Positions 12,061-23,953 of a DNA stretch of 64,000 nucleotides are shown here, piece by piece; positions within the stretch are counted from its first letter, which is position 1; each line of letters starts with the position of its first letter. Below the pieces are notes generated by a model that saw nothing but the letters and a program-made list of their open reading frames with translations, ran no database searches and had not been told where the DNA came from. A program made the position numbers and the translations under genes. Source of the stretch: Tetrastigma voinierianum (Eukaryota; Streptophyta; Magnoliopsida; Vitales; Vitaceae); contig JAEQBH010000896.1 of the NCBI GenBank assembly GCA_016808115.1, positions 1 to 64,000 on the forward strand. Reading direction: 5' to 3'.

Positions 12061-13120
12061 AGAGATAAATTCAAAGATATTGAAGATGACTACTCGATTG
12101 TCCATACAATAGTTTTCATTCTATAGAAGTCGCATTGAGCCTCTAAGCAAAACGTAAATGACAAAGGGAAAATAATGAAAAGGGGAAATTCATCAAGAAA
12201 CCAATGAAGAGGGGCTAGTGTTAAAAGAGTTGCTGTCATTCAAGTATGCTTACTTAGAATCACCAAAGAGAAAAACCAGTTGATTATCTCCGCTAGACTC
12301 GGGTGATGCCGAGGAACAGAGAGGGTGCCGAAAAATCTTAAAGAAGCATAAAGAGTCTATACCAGTCCATCAAGAGTCAAGGGTATCAGTCCATCAATTC
12401 CATGCACAAAATTCTTCTAGAAGAAACTTCAAAGCCATCTGTAGAACATCAAAGGAGACTCGAATCCAAAGTGATTTTTATGAAGCGGCCAGTAGCGAGG
12501 TACTCAAATCACAATCGCCAGGTTTTATCTATGCAATTTCGTGATAGTCCTCAGTGAGCCCAAATTAAGTGGTTCCAAAGAAGGGTGGGTTTACTGTGAT
12601 CCACAATGAGAAAAATGAATTGATTCCAACAAGAACAAGTGATAGGATAGAGGGTATGCATTGATTACAGGAAGTCAACACACCTACCGTGAAAAGATCA
12701 TTTCCTTTGCCTCTTATTGGATCGATAAGTTGACAAGATTACAGGACACCCTCATTTTGTTTCTTGATGGTATTCAGATACAATCGTATTGCTATTGCAC
12801 CTCGAGACCAAGAGAAGACCACATTCACATGCCCCTATGGTACTCGCTTCGTAAGGATGCCATTCGGGGCTCTGTAATGCCCCGCCATTCCGCAGGGTGT
12901 ATGCGATGTCACGTTCTCGCACTTGGCTGAAGATATTATGGAAATTTTTGCGGATGACTTCACCGTATGGATCCAGCGCTTTTGATCGCTATTTGAAGAA
13001 CTGGAAACAAAGAAGCTCAAAGATGCCAAGACAAACAAATGCCTAGCAATCGAATTGGAAAAATGCCATTTTATGGTAATGTATGTATTGTTCTTGGGCA
13101 TAAAATTTCAAGCATTGACT
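12061..13120 (+). pseudogene. Element A linker and RT remnant
   Basis: 12061-12480 is a degenerate protease-RT linker. RT follows in short frames: VPKKGGFTVI..EKNELIPTR (about 12574-12630), VCIDYRK equivalent near 12655, FLDG at about 12760, then TCPYGT and NAP-FR segments in shifted frames. The catalytic YxDD box reads FADD (about 12946-12958) where B has FMDD. The LDG aspartate is kept, but the frame is broken many times. Confidence 0.8.
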
Positions 13121-13800
13121 GAAGTAGACCAATCCAAGGTAGTCCATAAATTATCCATTATCAAACTCTGCCTCTCACCACCAGTCAAGATCAGACTCTT
13201 GGATCAATCTTCTGAGGGTTTATGATTCATCAAAGACTTCTCAAAAATAGCCAGACCCTTATCTGGTCTTTGGAGAATGATCTAAGGTTTAATTTTGATG
13301 ACTCCTACCAAGAAGTTTGCTTTTGAAGAAATCAAGAATCAGGTGGTTCAAACACCTATAATGGGCACGAGAATGGGATCGGGGGATTTGAAATAATGTG
13401 TGATGCCAGTGATTTTGCAATGGGAATTTGTCACAGGGCAAAGGGAGAAAATATTCAAGACCATATACTATGCTAGTAGAACCTTGATGAAGCACAAGAA
13501 AATTACTCGACAACGAGAAAAGGAGATCTTTAGCCATAGTATTTAACTTGTGAAAAAATTCGACGATACATTTTAGGATCCCATGTTATTATTCACTCTT
13601 GATCATGTAGCAATCAAGTACCTGATGTCAAGAAAGGAAGCTAAGCGAGATTGATAAGGTGGGTCTTGCGTATTACGAAGTTTGACTTGGAATCCAAGGA
13701 TAAAGGGGTGTGACAATGTGATAGGCGATCACTTGTCAAGAGTAGAAAAACTTAACTTCTTTGAAGAAGAGAAAGTAATATTAACAGAACTTCCCAGATG
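13121..13800 (+). pseudogene. Element A RNase H remnant
   Basis: Collinear with B RNase H. Blocks seen: GFYRRFI-like region near 13220, CDASDFA near 13403, YYASRTLMKH (about 13466), and LIRWVL (about 13650), with a degraded DNVI.D.LS motif near 13715. Frames shift repeatedly. Confidence 0.7.
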
Positions 13801-13919
13801 AGCAACTGTTTAAAGTTTCCTTCCAACTTCCATGGGTATCTTGTGTGTGAACTATTTAGCTTGTGGAGTAGTTCCTTGAGTGTTCTGCTTGAAAGAAGAG
13901 GCTTCAGAACTTACGGCCC

Positions 13920-15060
13920 GGAGTATTATATATTTGGGATGATCCACTATTATTTAAAAGAGGTGCTGACATGATAATAAGAAGATGTGTGCCAGAAAAT
14001 GAACAAGGCAATATTCTGAATGAATGCCATACATCATATATAGAGAAATTTTTAGAAGAAAGAAACGACTCATAAGATACTCAATCGTATTTTATTGGCC
14101 CATATCTTCGAGATTGTGCTAAAATTAGGTTAAATTGTGTGATAGATGCCAAAAGATTGAAATATCAGCAGCATAAATAGAAATGCCCCTAAGAGGTATA
14201 ATGGTGAGTGCGAATCTTTTGATGTATGGGAATGTTTTATGGGACCATTCCCACCATCATTTGAGGAACCTATACATCTTGCTAGCGATTGATTATGTTT
14301 CCAAATAGGTGGACGATGGCTTGTCAAGGAATGATGCTAATACAGTTGTGAGCTTCTTGCAAAGAAATATTTTGAGCAGATTTGGAACACCCAGAACTAT
14401 CATTAGTGATGGGGGAAGCCATTTTGCAAACAAAATATTTGCAAAACTCATTAGCAGGTATGGGATCAAGCATGTAATGAGTCTAGCTTATCATCCCCAG
14501 ACCAATGGACAAGCGAAATTTCCAGCATGGAGATTAAAGAATGCCCAGAAAGAGCGTGACTCAGCGGGAAGGATTGGTCTTCCAGGCTTGATGGTGCACT
14601 TTGGAGAGCTTCTGGATGCATACAAAACTCCATTGGAATATCCCATCTGAATTGTTTTTGGAAACCATGTCATCTACCTCGGAATTGGAATACCAAGGCA
14701 ATGTGGGCCATCAAGAAGTTGAACTCGATTTTAAAACTGCAAGGAAGAGATTTAATAGCCCATGCGAAGCTGGAAGGAGTAAGAAATGAAGCCTATGATA
14801 ATGCTAGAATCTACAAGGATAAGACAAAGAAATGAGCATGATCAAAGGATCCTGAGGAAAGAGTTCAGAGCAGGGGAACAGGTTCTACTGTTTAATTCTA
14901 GACTGAAATTGTTTCCAGGAAAGTTGAAATCCAAATGGAGTGGGCCATACACAGTGGTGTCAACTGACACATTTGGAAGCGGTGATATAGGCGTCTTGGA
15001 GAAGAATTCAAAGGCAATGGACAAAGACTGAAGCACTATCTAAGCAGGGAGGCAGGAATG
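13920..15060 (+). pseudogene. Element A integrase
   Basis: N-terminal finger remnant 13960-14160. Core 14309-14650 carries RNILSRFGTPRTIISDGGSHF (second catalytic Asp in SDGGSHF) and YHPQTNGQA. A 1-base loss just before the catalytic Glu puts the Glu out of frame. The C-terminal part 14786-15031 has ILRKEFRAGEQVLLFNSRLKL and KLKSKWSGPY, the conserved Athila integrase tail, and ends in a QRLKHYL equivalent near 15045. There is no chromodomain, as expected for Athila. Confidence 0.88.
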
Positions 15061-15357
15061 GAAGAGCTCCAGTAGGATATCTAGAAAGAAGAAGAACCAA
15101 AACAGCAAGTCCAGCTAAGGACTCAAAACTGAGCAGCTGATGGGAGGCAACCCATAGAAAATTTAGTTTCGGCTTTTAGATTTTGAAATTTTTTTTGCTG
15201 TAATTTCGTTTTGATTAGTTATTATAAAGATAGATTTAATTTTGAGAAGTTAATTGTATGTTTAATTAAATTTTCTTGAATCATGCAGTATGCGTCTGCA
15301 AGGCTGAAAGACATGAGTGAGAAAAGCAACTCCAGGACACCTCCAGCAACTTGCAGA

Positions 15358-15704
15358 AATGTCACGACATGAACAAAGGGGGGTAACTTTCTCCCTAAAC
15401 CAAACCTGTGAAATATGAGTGAATTGCTTGTTGAATTTCTGCTTGGAAATGTCTAAAGAAGTATAGGATTAATAAAGGAATTCAAGTTTTTGAGATCATT
15501 AAACTAAGGGCAGAGGTCGCGACAGAAACAAAAACTTGAAAATGAAAGTCACGACATGGGACAACATAATGTCTAAAACCTATTTATGTCGCGACAAACT
15601 TAGTATGTCGCGATATAAAAGGGTCATGTGCCAACTTCTCAACCTCTTAAATGCCTAAAATTAATGTTTTTAAAATAAAAAGTGGCGAAATTGATGTCGC
15701 GACA
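15358..15704 (+). promoter_or_regulatory. Internal GTCGCGAC cluster with TATA box before the third ORF of A
   Basis: Between integrase and the third ORF there are six or more GTCGCGAC/GTCACGAC sites, including an 11-bp-spaced pair at 15588/15607. The second site runs into TATAAAAGGG (15614-15623). This copies the LTR promoter layout inside the element, about 265 bp before the ORF start at 15879. That it drives a separate mRNA is my inference. Confidence 0.45.
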
Positions 15705-15878
15705 TGCGAATTTAATGAAATAATAATTGTACCCAACTTGATTGGTGCAAGCTGTTGGAGAACTTCTTTCCACTCCTGCTCCAACTTCCAGAAACCGTTC
15801 ATCCTCCCTTCCTTCTGATCCTCAATTCCTGAAAACCCTAGCTCTCAAAATCTTCAGAAAACTTTCCTTCCGTTTCAA

Positions 15879-16735
15879 ATGGTGAAACAAACACTGTCAC
15901 AACACAGGAAGAGATCATGGAGGAATATGTGCAACCAGAAGAAGAAATCCGACAGGAAGAACCGATGGAAGAGATGCCCACAGAAGCACCAGAAGCACCA
16001 GCAGTTTCTGAAGAAAGAACGGACAAGGGAAAGGGAAAAGCAAGAGAAGTAGAAGATTTTGTGTCAGAGGAAGCTTATTCCAACTGGAAGAAGCACTATG
16101 CCAACAAGGGGTTCGTATCAGAAAGAAGATTCAGAAACCCTATTACCCCTTTCAAGGAGATGATTGAACAAAGAGGTTGGGAAGCTTTCTGCGCACATCA
16201 AAAGTCAGGCTACACAGCAGTGGTGAAAGAATTTTATTCAAATCTGGTAGGCAGGAAAGACAACACTGTGTTCGTCAGAGGAGTGTGGGTACCATATGGA
16301 GCCAAGGCCATTAACGAAGCCTATGGAATGGCAGGGCACAAGCATGGGTCCAAGTTCAAAAAGCTCTTGGAAAACCCAAATTTTAAGAAGATTGCCAAAA
16401 AGCTCAGCGCGGAAAAGGCGCAGTGGGACGAGGGAAGGAGGTTGAAAACCACTGAGCAGGGGGAAGCCTCCTTGAGGAGGCTAAGGTATGGTTCTATTTC
16501 TTGGCCTGTTTTGGTCCCAACCAAGCATGTGCACAGTGAGAGGCGAGGAAAGCAATTATGCTGTATGCTATTCTAAAAGAGGAGTACAAGCTCCAATTTA
16601 GGAATAGTAATTGAAAATTCTATAATGAAAGGGTACCATGAAGAAATAAGAGAGGGCTAATCCCTCACCCAGCAACAATAACTGTTTTATGTTTAAAGGT
16701 TGGGGTGAAGTGCAGGAAGAAAGAAAGATCCCTAT
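15879..16735 (+). pseudogene. Third ORF of A, 'putative plant transposon protein' type domain
   Basis: ORF in the env-like position behind pol. An ATG at 15879 fits the usual start, but the long frame opens at 15917 (219 codons), implying a frameshift between them. An acidic N-terminus (EEYVQPEEE..EEPMEEMPTEAPEAP) is followed by a conserved domain with KEFYSNL, VFVRGVWVPY and KAINEAYG. This pattern is known from the plant transposon-protein domain found in Athila third ORFs. After 16550 the frame shifts and a MLYAIL block continues. I see no signal peptide or clear membrane segment, so a true envelope role is not supported. Confidence 0.75.
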
Positions 16736-16892
16736 GACATCACACTCCCTGCGCGAGGGTGAGTAAAGACCGAAGCCAAAAGAAAAGGGGGTGTGAGTTG
16801 AGAGCCCAGAGGCTCAGTGAGACAGTAGAAGATAACCTAGAAAATCCTCCTGAAAATAATACTTTCACATTTCTTGGAACAATGAAGGCAGG

Positions 16893-17695
16893 ATGAAAGA
16901 AGCCCTTAGATTTCTCCATCCCTTAGCTAGTTCTCCCCACTGTAAAACAGAACATTCGGAGGGCTCAGGGAGCCACGAGATCAATTCAATAATGGGGTCT
17001 GTGCCATCCGAGAGAAGAAGATGGAAGAAAGGGAAAAAGAGTGGAAATTTCAGCAAGAATTCGGGGGAAGGAAATTTATGAAAAAGAGTTAAAGAAGAGA
17101 TCAGCAATGGGAAAAGAAGAACTGAAAAGTAGAAACGAAGATGAAAGAGGTTCTTGTGACAAAGAGGACTTCAAGAAAAAAATGAAGGAAATAGATCGCA
17201 ATCTTCTACAGAAACTCAAGCTGAGTCATGAATCTTTTTATAACAATCAGTTTGAGTGTGATTCTCAGCTCCTAACCATCATGAAGGAAAAGGAGGTAGA
17301 ACAGGAAGCCAAATTGGGAGAACAGATCAAAGGATTCAAATTTTTATACAAGTCTCTACAAAAAGATTTTGAGAATAAACTGGATGATAGAGACAAAAAG
17401 CGAGATCTTTGAATCCTACGAGCGAGAGAATGGCTAGAAAAGTGGATTTGATTAACAACAATCTTTCAAATTTTTGGAAGTAATGGCGAAATGGAAAAAA
17501 CAATAGATAGCTTGGGAAGAGACAAGATGAGCTAAGCAAGAAGGTTGATCTCCAATGAGATCTTCATTGAAAGAACAAATTGAAGCGAGAAACTAAGAAG
17601 AGAAAGGAAAGAAGGGAAATGAAATTCCCTCCATTCCCAGCTCATTTGAATACCCTAGACCTGGATCCCCCTAATATCTTTGCTACCTCTTCCAA
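16893..17695 (+). pseudogene. C-terminal coiled-coil part of the A third ORF
   Basis: Collinear continuation of the third ORF in broken frames. 17041-17412 encodes a highly charged Lys/Glu-rich stretch (EELKSRNEDERGSCDKEDFKKKMKEID then LGEQIKGFKFLYKSL) with heptad-like spacing, consistent with a coiled coil. The product is unknown. Confidence 0.55.
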
Positions 17696-19378
17696 AAGAA
17701 AAAGATAGACTTCTTCCCAAGCTGACCTTCCTTATCCTCAGCTTGTATTGTTGTATCAAACATTTGCAATTGAATCGAAGTAAAATGATAAATTTGAATT
17801 GAATTGTTGTGTTACTTTGGTTTGCTAAATTTTATGTTGTTGCTTTTTGTTTATAGTTGGGGAAAATAAAAGTAGGAATTAGTTCAAGAATAAAAAGCTA
17901 ACGGGGAGTAATAAAAAGAATTTGAATTGAATAAATGAGTTAGATTAGGAATAAGGCGAAATGCGAGACAAAATGCGGAATAAGGGCGAATGAATACGGT
18001 TTAATTGAAACACAAAGTGCAAAAGTGACTTAAGAAGTCCTAGCGATAAGTCGAGGAATAGAGGAAGGTAATACAATTGAAGGAACAAAACATATTTTGA
18101 GTTTGTGGTACGAGCATTAAGTCGAACACATTGAATATCAATTAATTTAGCTGCTCATCATGAAATAGTCGAGAAATCCTTATGGTTAGTCACAACTATT
18201 CAATCAAATTCTAGAATTTGTTAGATTGTGGTGAGGAGAAATCCTAGGTACAGACAAGAGATGATCTGAGCCATTCTTGGATAGTTTGAGAATACCATTC
18301 TAGCCACATCCTATTCATATCGATGCATATACCTTAGTTCAGTGAGCCAAGCAAACGATTTTTTCAAAAATAAGCCAATGAAACCCCAACCCATCCTAAA
18401 AAACCAATCCTTGGTAAGAACCTATGATTACCCAGGAATTCAGGAGGAAGAAGAAATGAAGTTTGGGGTATATGTTTTGAGGAACTCAAGGAGAAAAATA
18501 TAGAAAATAGGGAATGAAAGAAAAGGCAAGAAGCGAGAAAATGCAATAGAAAAGAAAACATAGGGATAAGTTTTATCTTGTGGCCTAACTCTCTTGAACA
18601 ATTAAGTTCTTAGGGTGTTTCGACACTGGTACCTAATGCCATGCGGTATGGGAGCTCTTAACAAAGTTATTCGCTAAGAGTGTTAGAAAGCCTAAAAGGT
18701 AAAAACATTGCACTATCCACGAATGGTGACAAACAAGGAATTTTCGGTTGAATTACAAGTGAGAAATAGGGGGCATACGGAGTTCTGAATTGAAGCAATC
18801 AAAGAGTAATCCCCGAACATGAAGTTTAGGGGAGTTTATTAAAGAAACTACGAAAAGATGGGCGATAGTGAAAGATGAGAGAAAAGGTTCAGGAGTAATC
18901 TTAACCTAAGGAAATTCCTTCTATCCCTACCCATTTACCCCGAGCCTAACAATATATAAGCCCGAAAAGACCTGGTGATCTTGAAGGCAGGTACCTACAT
19001 TAGTGGAGATCAATATGATCGACAAACTATGGAATTTGGGAAAATATGAAACAATCAGCGTGAAGGACTTTAGGGGTTAAGTGACTCATTATGAGAAGAT
19101 GAGAAAGGAAAATAGTTATTATTCAACAGGGATCTAATGATTATGTTGTTTGTAAAACAATTTCAACGATGCAGTTTTGTATACTATAAAGATAAAAAAA
19201 ATAACCTTGAGGCTGGACTTGAAGCTAGATGCGAAAACAATGCATTCCTTGTATTTCAATCAAATTGGCTTGCCCTCTTGCAAAAGCGAGCAGAAAAAAT
19301 GTCCTTTTTGTTTGAGGACAAACAATTCTTTCTTTCACTTTGCTTGAGAGACGAAGCAAAACTTAAATTTGGGGAGTT
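17696..19378 (+). other. Long 3' untranslated region of A with hairpin and polypurine tract
   Basis: No coding potential seen. It ends with the plant Athila/Tat-style tail: hairpin TTGTTTG-AGGA-CAAACAA at 19308-19325, then TTAAATTTGGGGAGTT (polypurine tract, about 19363-19378) immediately before the 3' LTR. The tract primes plus-strand DNA synthesis. Confidence 0.75.
19308..19325 (+). other. AGGA-loop hairpin upstream of the polypurine tract, element A
   Basis: Perfect 7-bp stem (TTGTTTG with CAAACAA) around the tetraloop AGGA, about 40 bp before the polypurine tract. Related hairpins with different stem bases are present in elements E, D and C. Confidence 0.6.
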
Positions 19379-22068
19379 TGATGAGCTTAAAAGTCATCTT
19401 ATTTTTTAATCATTTTTACGATTTGATTTCATCTGAAAGGAATAATTAATATGAAGAAATATGAAGAAACTGCAATTTATTTATTAACGGGGAGTGTGAA
19501 AGAAGAAAAAGCGAGTAGAAAAATGCAGCAGTGGTGGAGTAAAAATCGAAAATGGGAAAATGGCGGGGCGAAGTAAATAGTGGTTAACTAATGTTGCGGT
19601 TTTTGGCAGGCACGGTCAGATTATGATGTCGCGACATCGGGAAAGTGAAGGAAATTTGCTGCCGGTTGCAACGGGAATCCATAGTTAGAGCGGTTGAGGT
19701 TGGCTAACTTGAGAGACTTAAGGAATGATGTCGCGACAACATCGTGATGTCGCGACAAGGAGTTGATGTCGCGACAAAGGGATGGAAGTCGCGACAAGAG
19801 AAACGCCTTAGTAGCAGCGGAGTTTGAAAAGATGAAACTGTTGTGACTTAAGCTGATTGTCGCGACAAAGGACTGATGTCGTGACACCCACTTTCAACCG
19901 ATTGAAGCCTCCCGAGAGAGGAAATAAATTCGATGTGCGACAAGAGATTAATGTGAACATAAGGCATTTTCGATTGAAGTTTCTGGGTTCTTAAGTTGAT
20001 GTCGCGACAAGGGATTGATGTCGCGACATCAAGAACGAACAATTGAAACCTGCAGAGGCATAAAGTGATGTCGCGACAAAGGATTGATGTCGCGACATAA
20101 GAATCTATCGGTGAAAGGCGCAAGAACGAAGCGATATGCGCGACGAAAGGGTGATGTCGGCGACATCGAAACGAGCGATTGAAACACACGCCGTAAAGTG
20201 ATGTCGCGACGAGTTGATAATCGCGACATAAAACATCGGTTGAAAACGCGAAGACGCGGGGCGATATCGCGGCGAAGATGATAATCGCGACATCGAGCGA
20301 ACAGTTGAAACCTGCGGCGTAAAGTGATGTCGCGACAAAGTTGATAATGGCGATATGAAAACGCAGTTCAAAGCGGCGAGAACATAGATGATGTCGCGAC
20401 ATTGATTTCTTAATGGCGACATAAAAGATGTGGAAAACAAGGAATGTCATGACTTATTGATAAATCACAGCAAGGGGCTGCGACAAGAAACGAGAAATTA
20501 TGACAAGAGCTCGATGTCGCGCTTGATTATCAGTCTTGGGCGGCTAAATGAAGTCAATGCACGCCAGTGGGGCTGACTTCAGAACCCATAAATATGAAGC
20601 TGCTGCAAAAAGCGGCTCTTGGCGATAGCAGAAAGAGAGATGGGTTCTTGAAGAAGGCTCACGTATTTTAATTTTCTTTTCTTTTCTTTTCTTTTTCCGT
20701 CGTTATAGATTAGTTTATTTTAATCTTTCTTTATTTTGTTTTATTTTCTGGATCTGGATGTTATCGTTTTGAAGCGGCTGAATACGAATTCCATTCTTTT
20801 GAGTACTACGGAATGTTTGAAGTTCGAGACAAATTTAAGATTCGACTTTTCAGTTTCAAATTGCAGTTGTTCTTATGATCAAAGGAATGATGTATTGTGT
20901 AATTCAGTAATTGAGAAACCCAGCTTTCATTAAGTGAATGCTATTGTCAGAATTTATCTTCCCTGTAGTTGTTTCCAACAACTTGTGAATTCAGTTGTGA
21001 ATCACTTACGGTTATGGGTTTAATGTTTTTTTTTATCACGAATATCGGTTCTTATAGTTTTAAGATTTGTTTTTCATTGCTCGATTTCAGGAGGTCGAGT
21101 GATACAGAAGACATTCTGAGAGTTATGAATTTCCTTGAGTATATTAACCTGCTATTAGAATCCTAATGAGCTTTGTAAGTTTACTTAGATAAATCCTCTT
21201 CTCACTTGAAATCGAAAGAGTTGAATGAGTTATCAATTTAAACAAGCGAGAGAGTTCACCTCGGTCGAATAGTGAAGCCAATCCGTGTTAGGCGAGGATC
21301 TAATCAAGGAGAGGGTGATCTATTCTAATTTGAGAAGAGTAACCGAGGAAGTTGTATATCCCTTGCTTGATCGATAACTTGGGAGCTAAGGTTCTGATCC
21401 ATAGCGGGTATGAAGTATTGCGAAAGAAAAATACCCAAATTAAAGGAAATCCTATTAAAAGTAGTCATCTAATTCCACAGTCTTGAAAGAATCGGAAAAT
21501 TAGATAATGGTGTGGAGTGTGGAGATCACATTGTACTACTAAACGCCTTTGAAAGATTTTAAAACCTGAAATATACAAGCAATTTTATCAGTGTTAACTA
21601 CAGGAATTGATGCTTCACAATAGCAGTGATTTTGATGTGTTCTCTAAATGATAACTATTCAGTGTCCATTATTTTCTTAACTATTCATTATTCTTTATTC
21701 TTTAGATTCCAGTTTATTTGATTGTTCATTCTTTTTCCGTATACTTGTATATTTTACAGCTTCTTAAGCTAGATCACATTGTCATGTTATAGTCCAAATA
21801 GTATGGAGCTTGAGTAGTCAGGGTAGTTGATCTAGAATTCTTGAGATCTCTGTGGGATCGATATCTGGACTTATATCCATTTTATTACTTGTCGACCTGT
21901 GCACTTGCAGGATATTAGCCAAAACCAAAATTGAAAATGATTTACACTAGGAGATTTTTGGTCTATATAATAGAAAGCTAACAAGTTTTATGGCGCCGTT
22001 GCCGGGGATTAGTTAATAGTCCTTTGGTAATAGTGTCATAACCTTGCATACATGACTGAAGGCTAACA
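19379..22068 (+). repeat. 3' LTR of element A
   Basis: 2690 bp, from TGATGAGCTTAAAAG to GGCTAACA, followed by the target duplication CCATG. Carries the palindrome array (about 19628-20521), CATAAATA at 20587, and a perfect primer-site copy at 21991-22008. Confidence 0.92.
21991..22008 (+). other. Primer-binding-site copy trapped inside the A LTR
   Basis: A perfect TGGCGCCGTTGCCGGGGA preceded by AAGCTAACAAGTTTTA, 60 bp before the true LTR end. The homologous place in the 5' LTR (about 9457-9479) is recognisable but decayed. The functional primer site lies outside the LTR at 9542. Confidence 0.8.
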
Positions 22069-22073
22069 CCATG

Positions 22074-23690
22074 GTACAACAACATCAGTTTAGAGGCCAT
22101 CCCACAGAAGACCCTAATGAGCAGCTGGGCAGATTCCTTAGGATGGCCAATACTATGAAGTTAAATGGTGTAAGCCCGGAAGGGTGTCAGAGCTCTGACT
22201 CTTTCATTTTCTTTAAGAGATATTGCAGCCACCTGGTTTGATTCACTACCATATGGTTCAGTGAATACATGGGAAGAACTGGTTGAAGCCTATCTTGGCA
22301 GATTTTTTCCCCCATCCCTCACATTTGAAAGAAGGAGGGAGATCAGTGTGTTCAAACAAGGAGAAGATGAAAGCTTATACACTGGTTGGGAGAGGTTCAA
22401 AAGGCTTCTGAAGAGATGTCCCATGCATGGCATAGATCTCAAGAAACAGGTGGACATCTTCTACCACTCCATGAATGATACTTCTAAGGGTATCATTGAT
22501 GTTTCTTGTTGTGGGGCATTCAAACGAAGAAGTGCAGAGGAGGCTAGAGATTTGATAGAAGACCTAGCCAGATGCAATATGAAAGCTCCATCTGAATCTT
22601 TAGGGAGCTACAGCAAGGCAAGAGGGAGTGGAGTCATTGAGCTTAACAAGATGACTGTCATGGAAGCAAAGTTAGATGCTATTATGCACAGGATGGAAAA
22701 ACAAGATAAAAAACTGCATTCTGCCCATGAGATTGGAGCAATAGAGAGAGGTGGAATCAGTAGAAGTGCTGAGGGATCAGCTGATGAAGATCCTTATGCA
22801 GTTGTGGAGGCCAATTACCTGAATGAAAAGAGAAGCTATCATTTCAAGCCGTCAACGCGACACATTTACAATCCAGCACTGAGGAACCATGAGAACTTCT
22901 CATATGGTGGAGGAGCATCACAAGGCCAAAGACAGGGGCAGAATTTCCAACAAGGGTATCATCCACCAAGGTTCCAGTAGCAGCAACAGCAAGGAGAGCA
23001 AAGAAATGAATATCAAGGTCAAAAAAGGACCTAGTCGTTTGAGGAAGATCTTTGCGGGTTCCATGGGGATGTAATTTGCTTCACACCCATGAACAGAAAT
23101 TTGCTGAGTTGGAAGCTCTTAAATCCAACACACAAATGTTTCAATCAATCATTAATGCCTCCCTGAAGAACTTGGAAACACAGGTTGGGCAGTTGGCCTT
23201 GACCTTGCAGAACCAAAACAAGAATGCATTCCCCAGTGACACTTTCGAAAAACCCAAGGGCGTATGTCGGAGTCCGGCTGAGAAAATGGGAAAGAAGTGG
23301 CTTCGATAGCGACAAAGCGAGAAAACAAGGAGAAGATTGATCAAGAAGAAGATAAGGCAAATGGAAGAGAGGATGAAAAGAGTATGTCAGAGAGGATTAC
23401 AAAAGAAAGAAGCGAGAAGCAAGGCGAGCAGCTTTGAGAAGAGTGGGTAAAAACGAAGGAGAAGAGTGCGAAGCCTATACCCCTGCTTGGTTCATTTCCT
23501 AAAGAGGCTTTAGAAAGCGAAAGAAAGAAAAGCAATTCTCTAAATTGTTATTTCAAGAAAATAGAAATAAATATTCCCTTTGCAGAGGCAATCAATCAAA
23601 TGCCAAATTATGCAAAATTTCTAAAGGAGATACTGAGCAAGAATAAGAAGATTGCTGAGGAAGGAGTAGTAAACTTAACTACCACTTGCA
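22074..23690 (+). pseudogene. Element B gag, main part
   Basis: Continues the gag frame broken at 6832. Starts with FRGHPTEDPNEQLGRFLRM, one 1-base indel near 22183, then 22261-22977 open for 239 codons: TWEELVEAYLGRFFPP (capsid core), GWERFKRLLKRCPMHGID, and the conserved tail NHENFSYGGGASQGQRQGQNF. A TAG at 22978 precedes a Gln-rich stretch. The C-terminal part (23052-23309, ASLKNLETQVGQLALTLQN) and the linker to protease continue in shifted frames. No zinc knuckle is seen, as usual for Athila. Confidence 0.9.
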
Positions 23691-23953
23691 GTGTTGTCAT
23701 ACAGAGAAGTCTACCAACAAAAAATGAAGGACCCAGGCAGCTTCACCATTCCTTGCTCAATAGGGAAATATGAGTTCAAGAAGGCCTTATGTGACTCAGG
23801 AGCCAGCATCAACTTGATGCCTCTATCAGTGGTACAGAGATTGAGTTTGGGGGAACTTACCCTAAAAAAAATTATACTATAGATGGATGATAGATCCATG
23901 GCTCAACCAGAAGGTGTTTTTGAAGATATGCTAGTCAAGGTAGGGAAATTTAT
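23691..23953 (+). pseudogene. Element B aspartic protease, first part
   Basis: Retropepsin with CDSGASINLMPL (active-site Asp in DSGA) and the following SVVQRLSLGEL. It is interrupted after VGKF by a solo chromovirus LTR. The frame stays open to 23882 and resumes after one indel. It would have processed the gag-pol polyprotein. Confidence 0.9.

Larger units (their letters stand above)
6833..22068 (+). mobile_element. Element A: full-length Athila-type LTR retrotransposon in B gag
   Basis: 15.2-kb element with both LTRs (6833-9534 and 19379-22068), primer site, gag, protease, RT, RNase H, integrase, third ORF with coiled coil, long 3' untranslated region and polypurine tract. It is flanked by the 5-bp duplication CCATG at 6828-6832 and 22069-22073. 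Gag, protease and most of pol (9.6-14.2 kb) are heavily frameshifted, while the integrase and third-ORF regions keep longer open frames. Confidence 0.92.

Noticed and set aside
21991..22008. tRNA-like sequence
   Set aside because: Only the 18-nt complement of a tRNA-Asp 3' end is present; no cloverleaf can be drawn. The same holds for 6337 and 9542.
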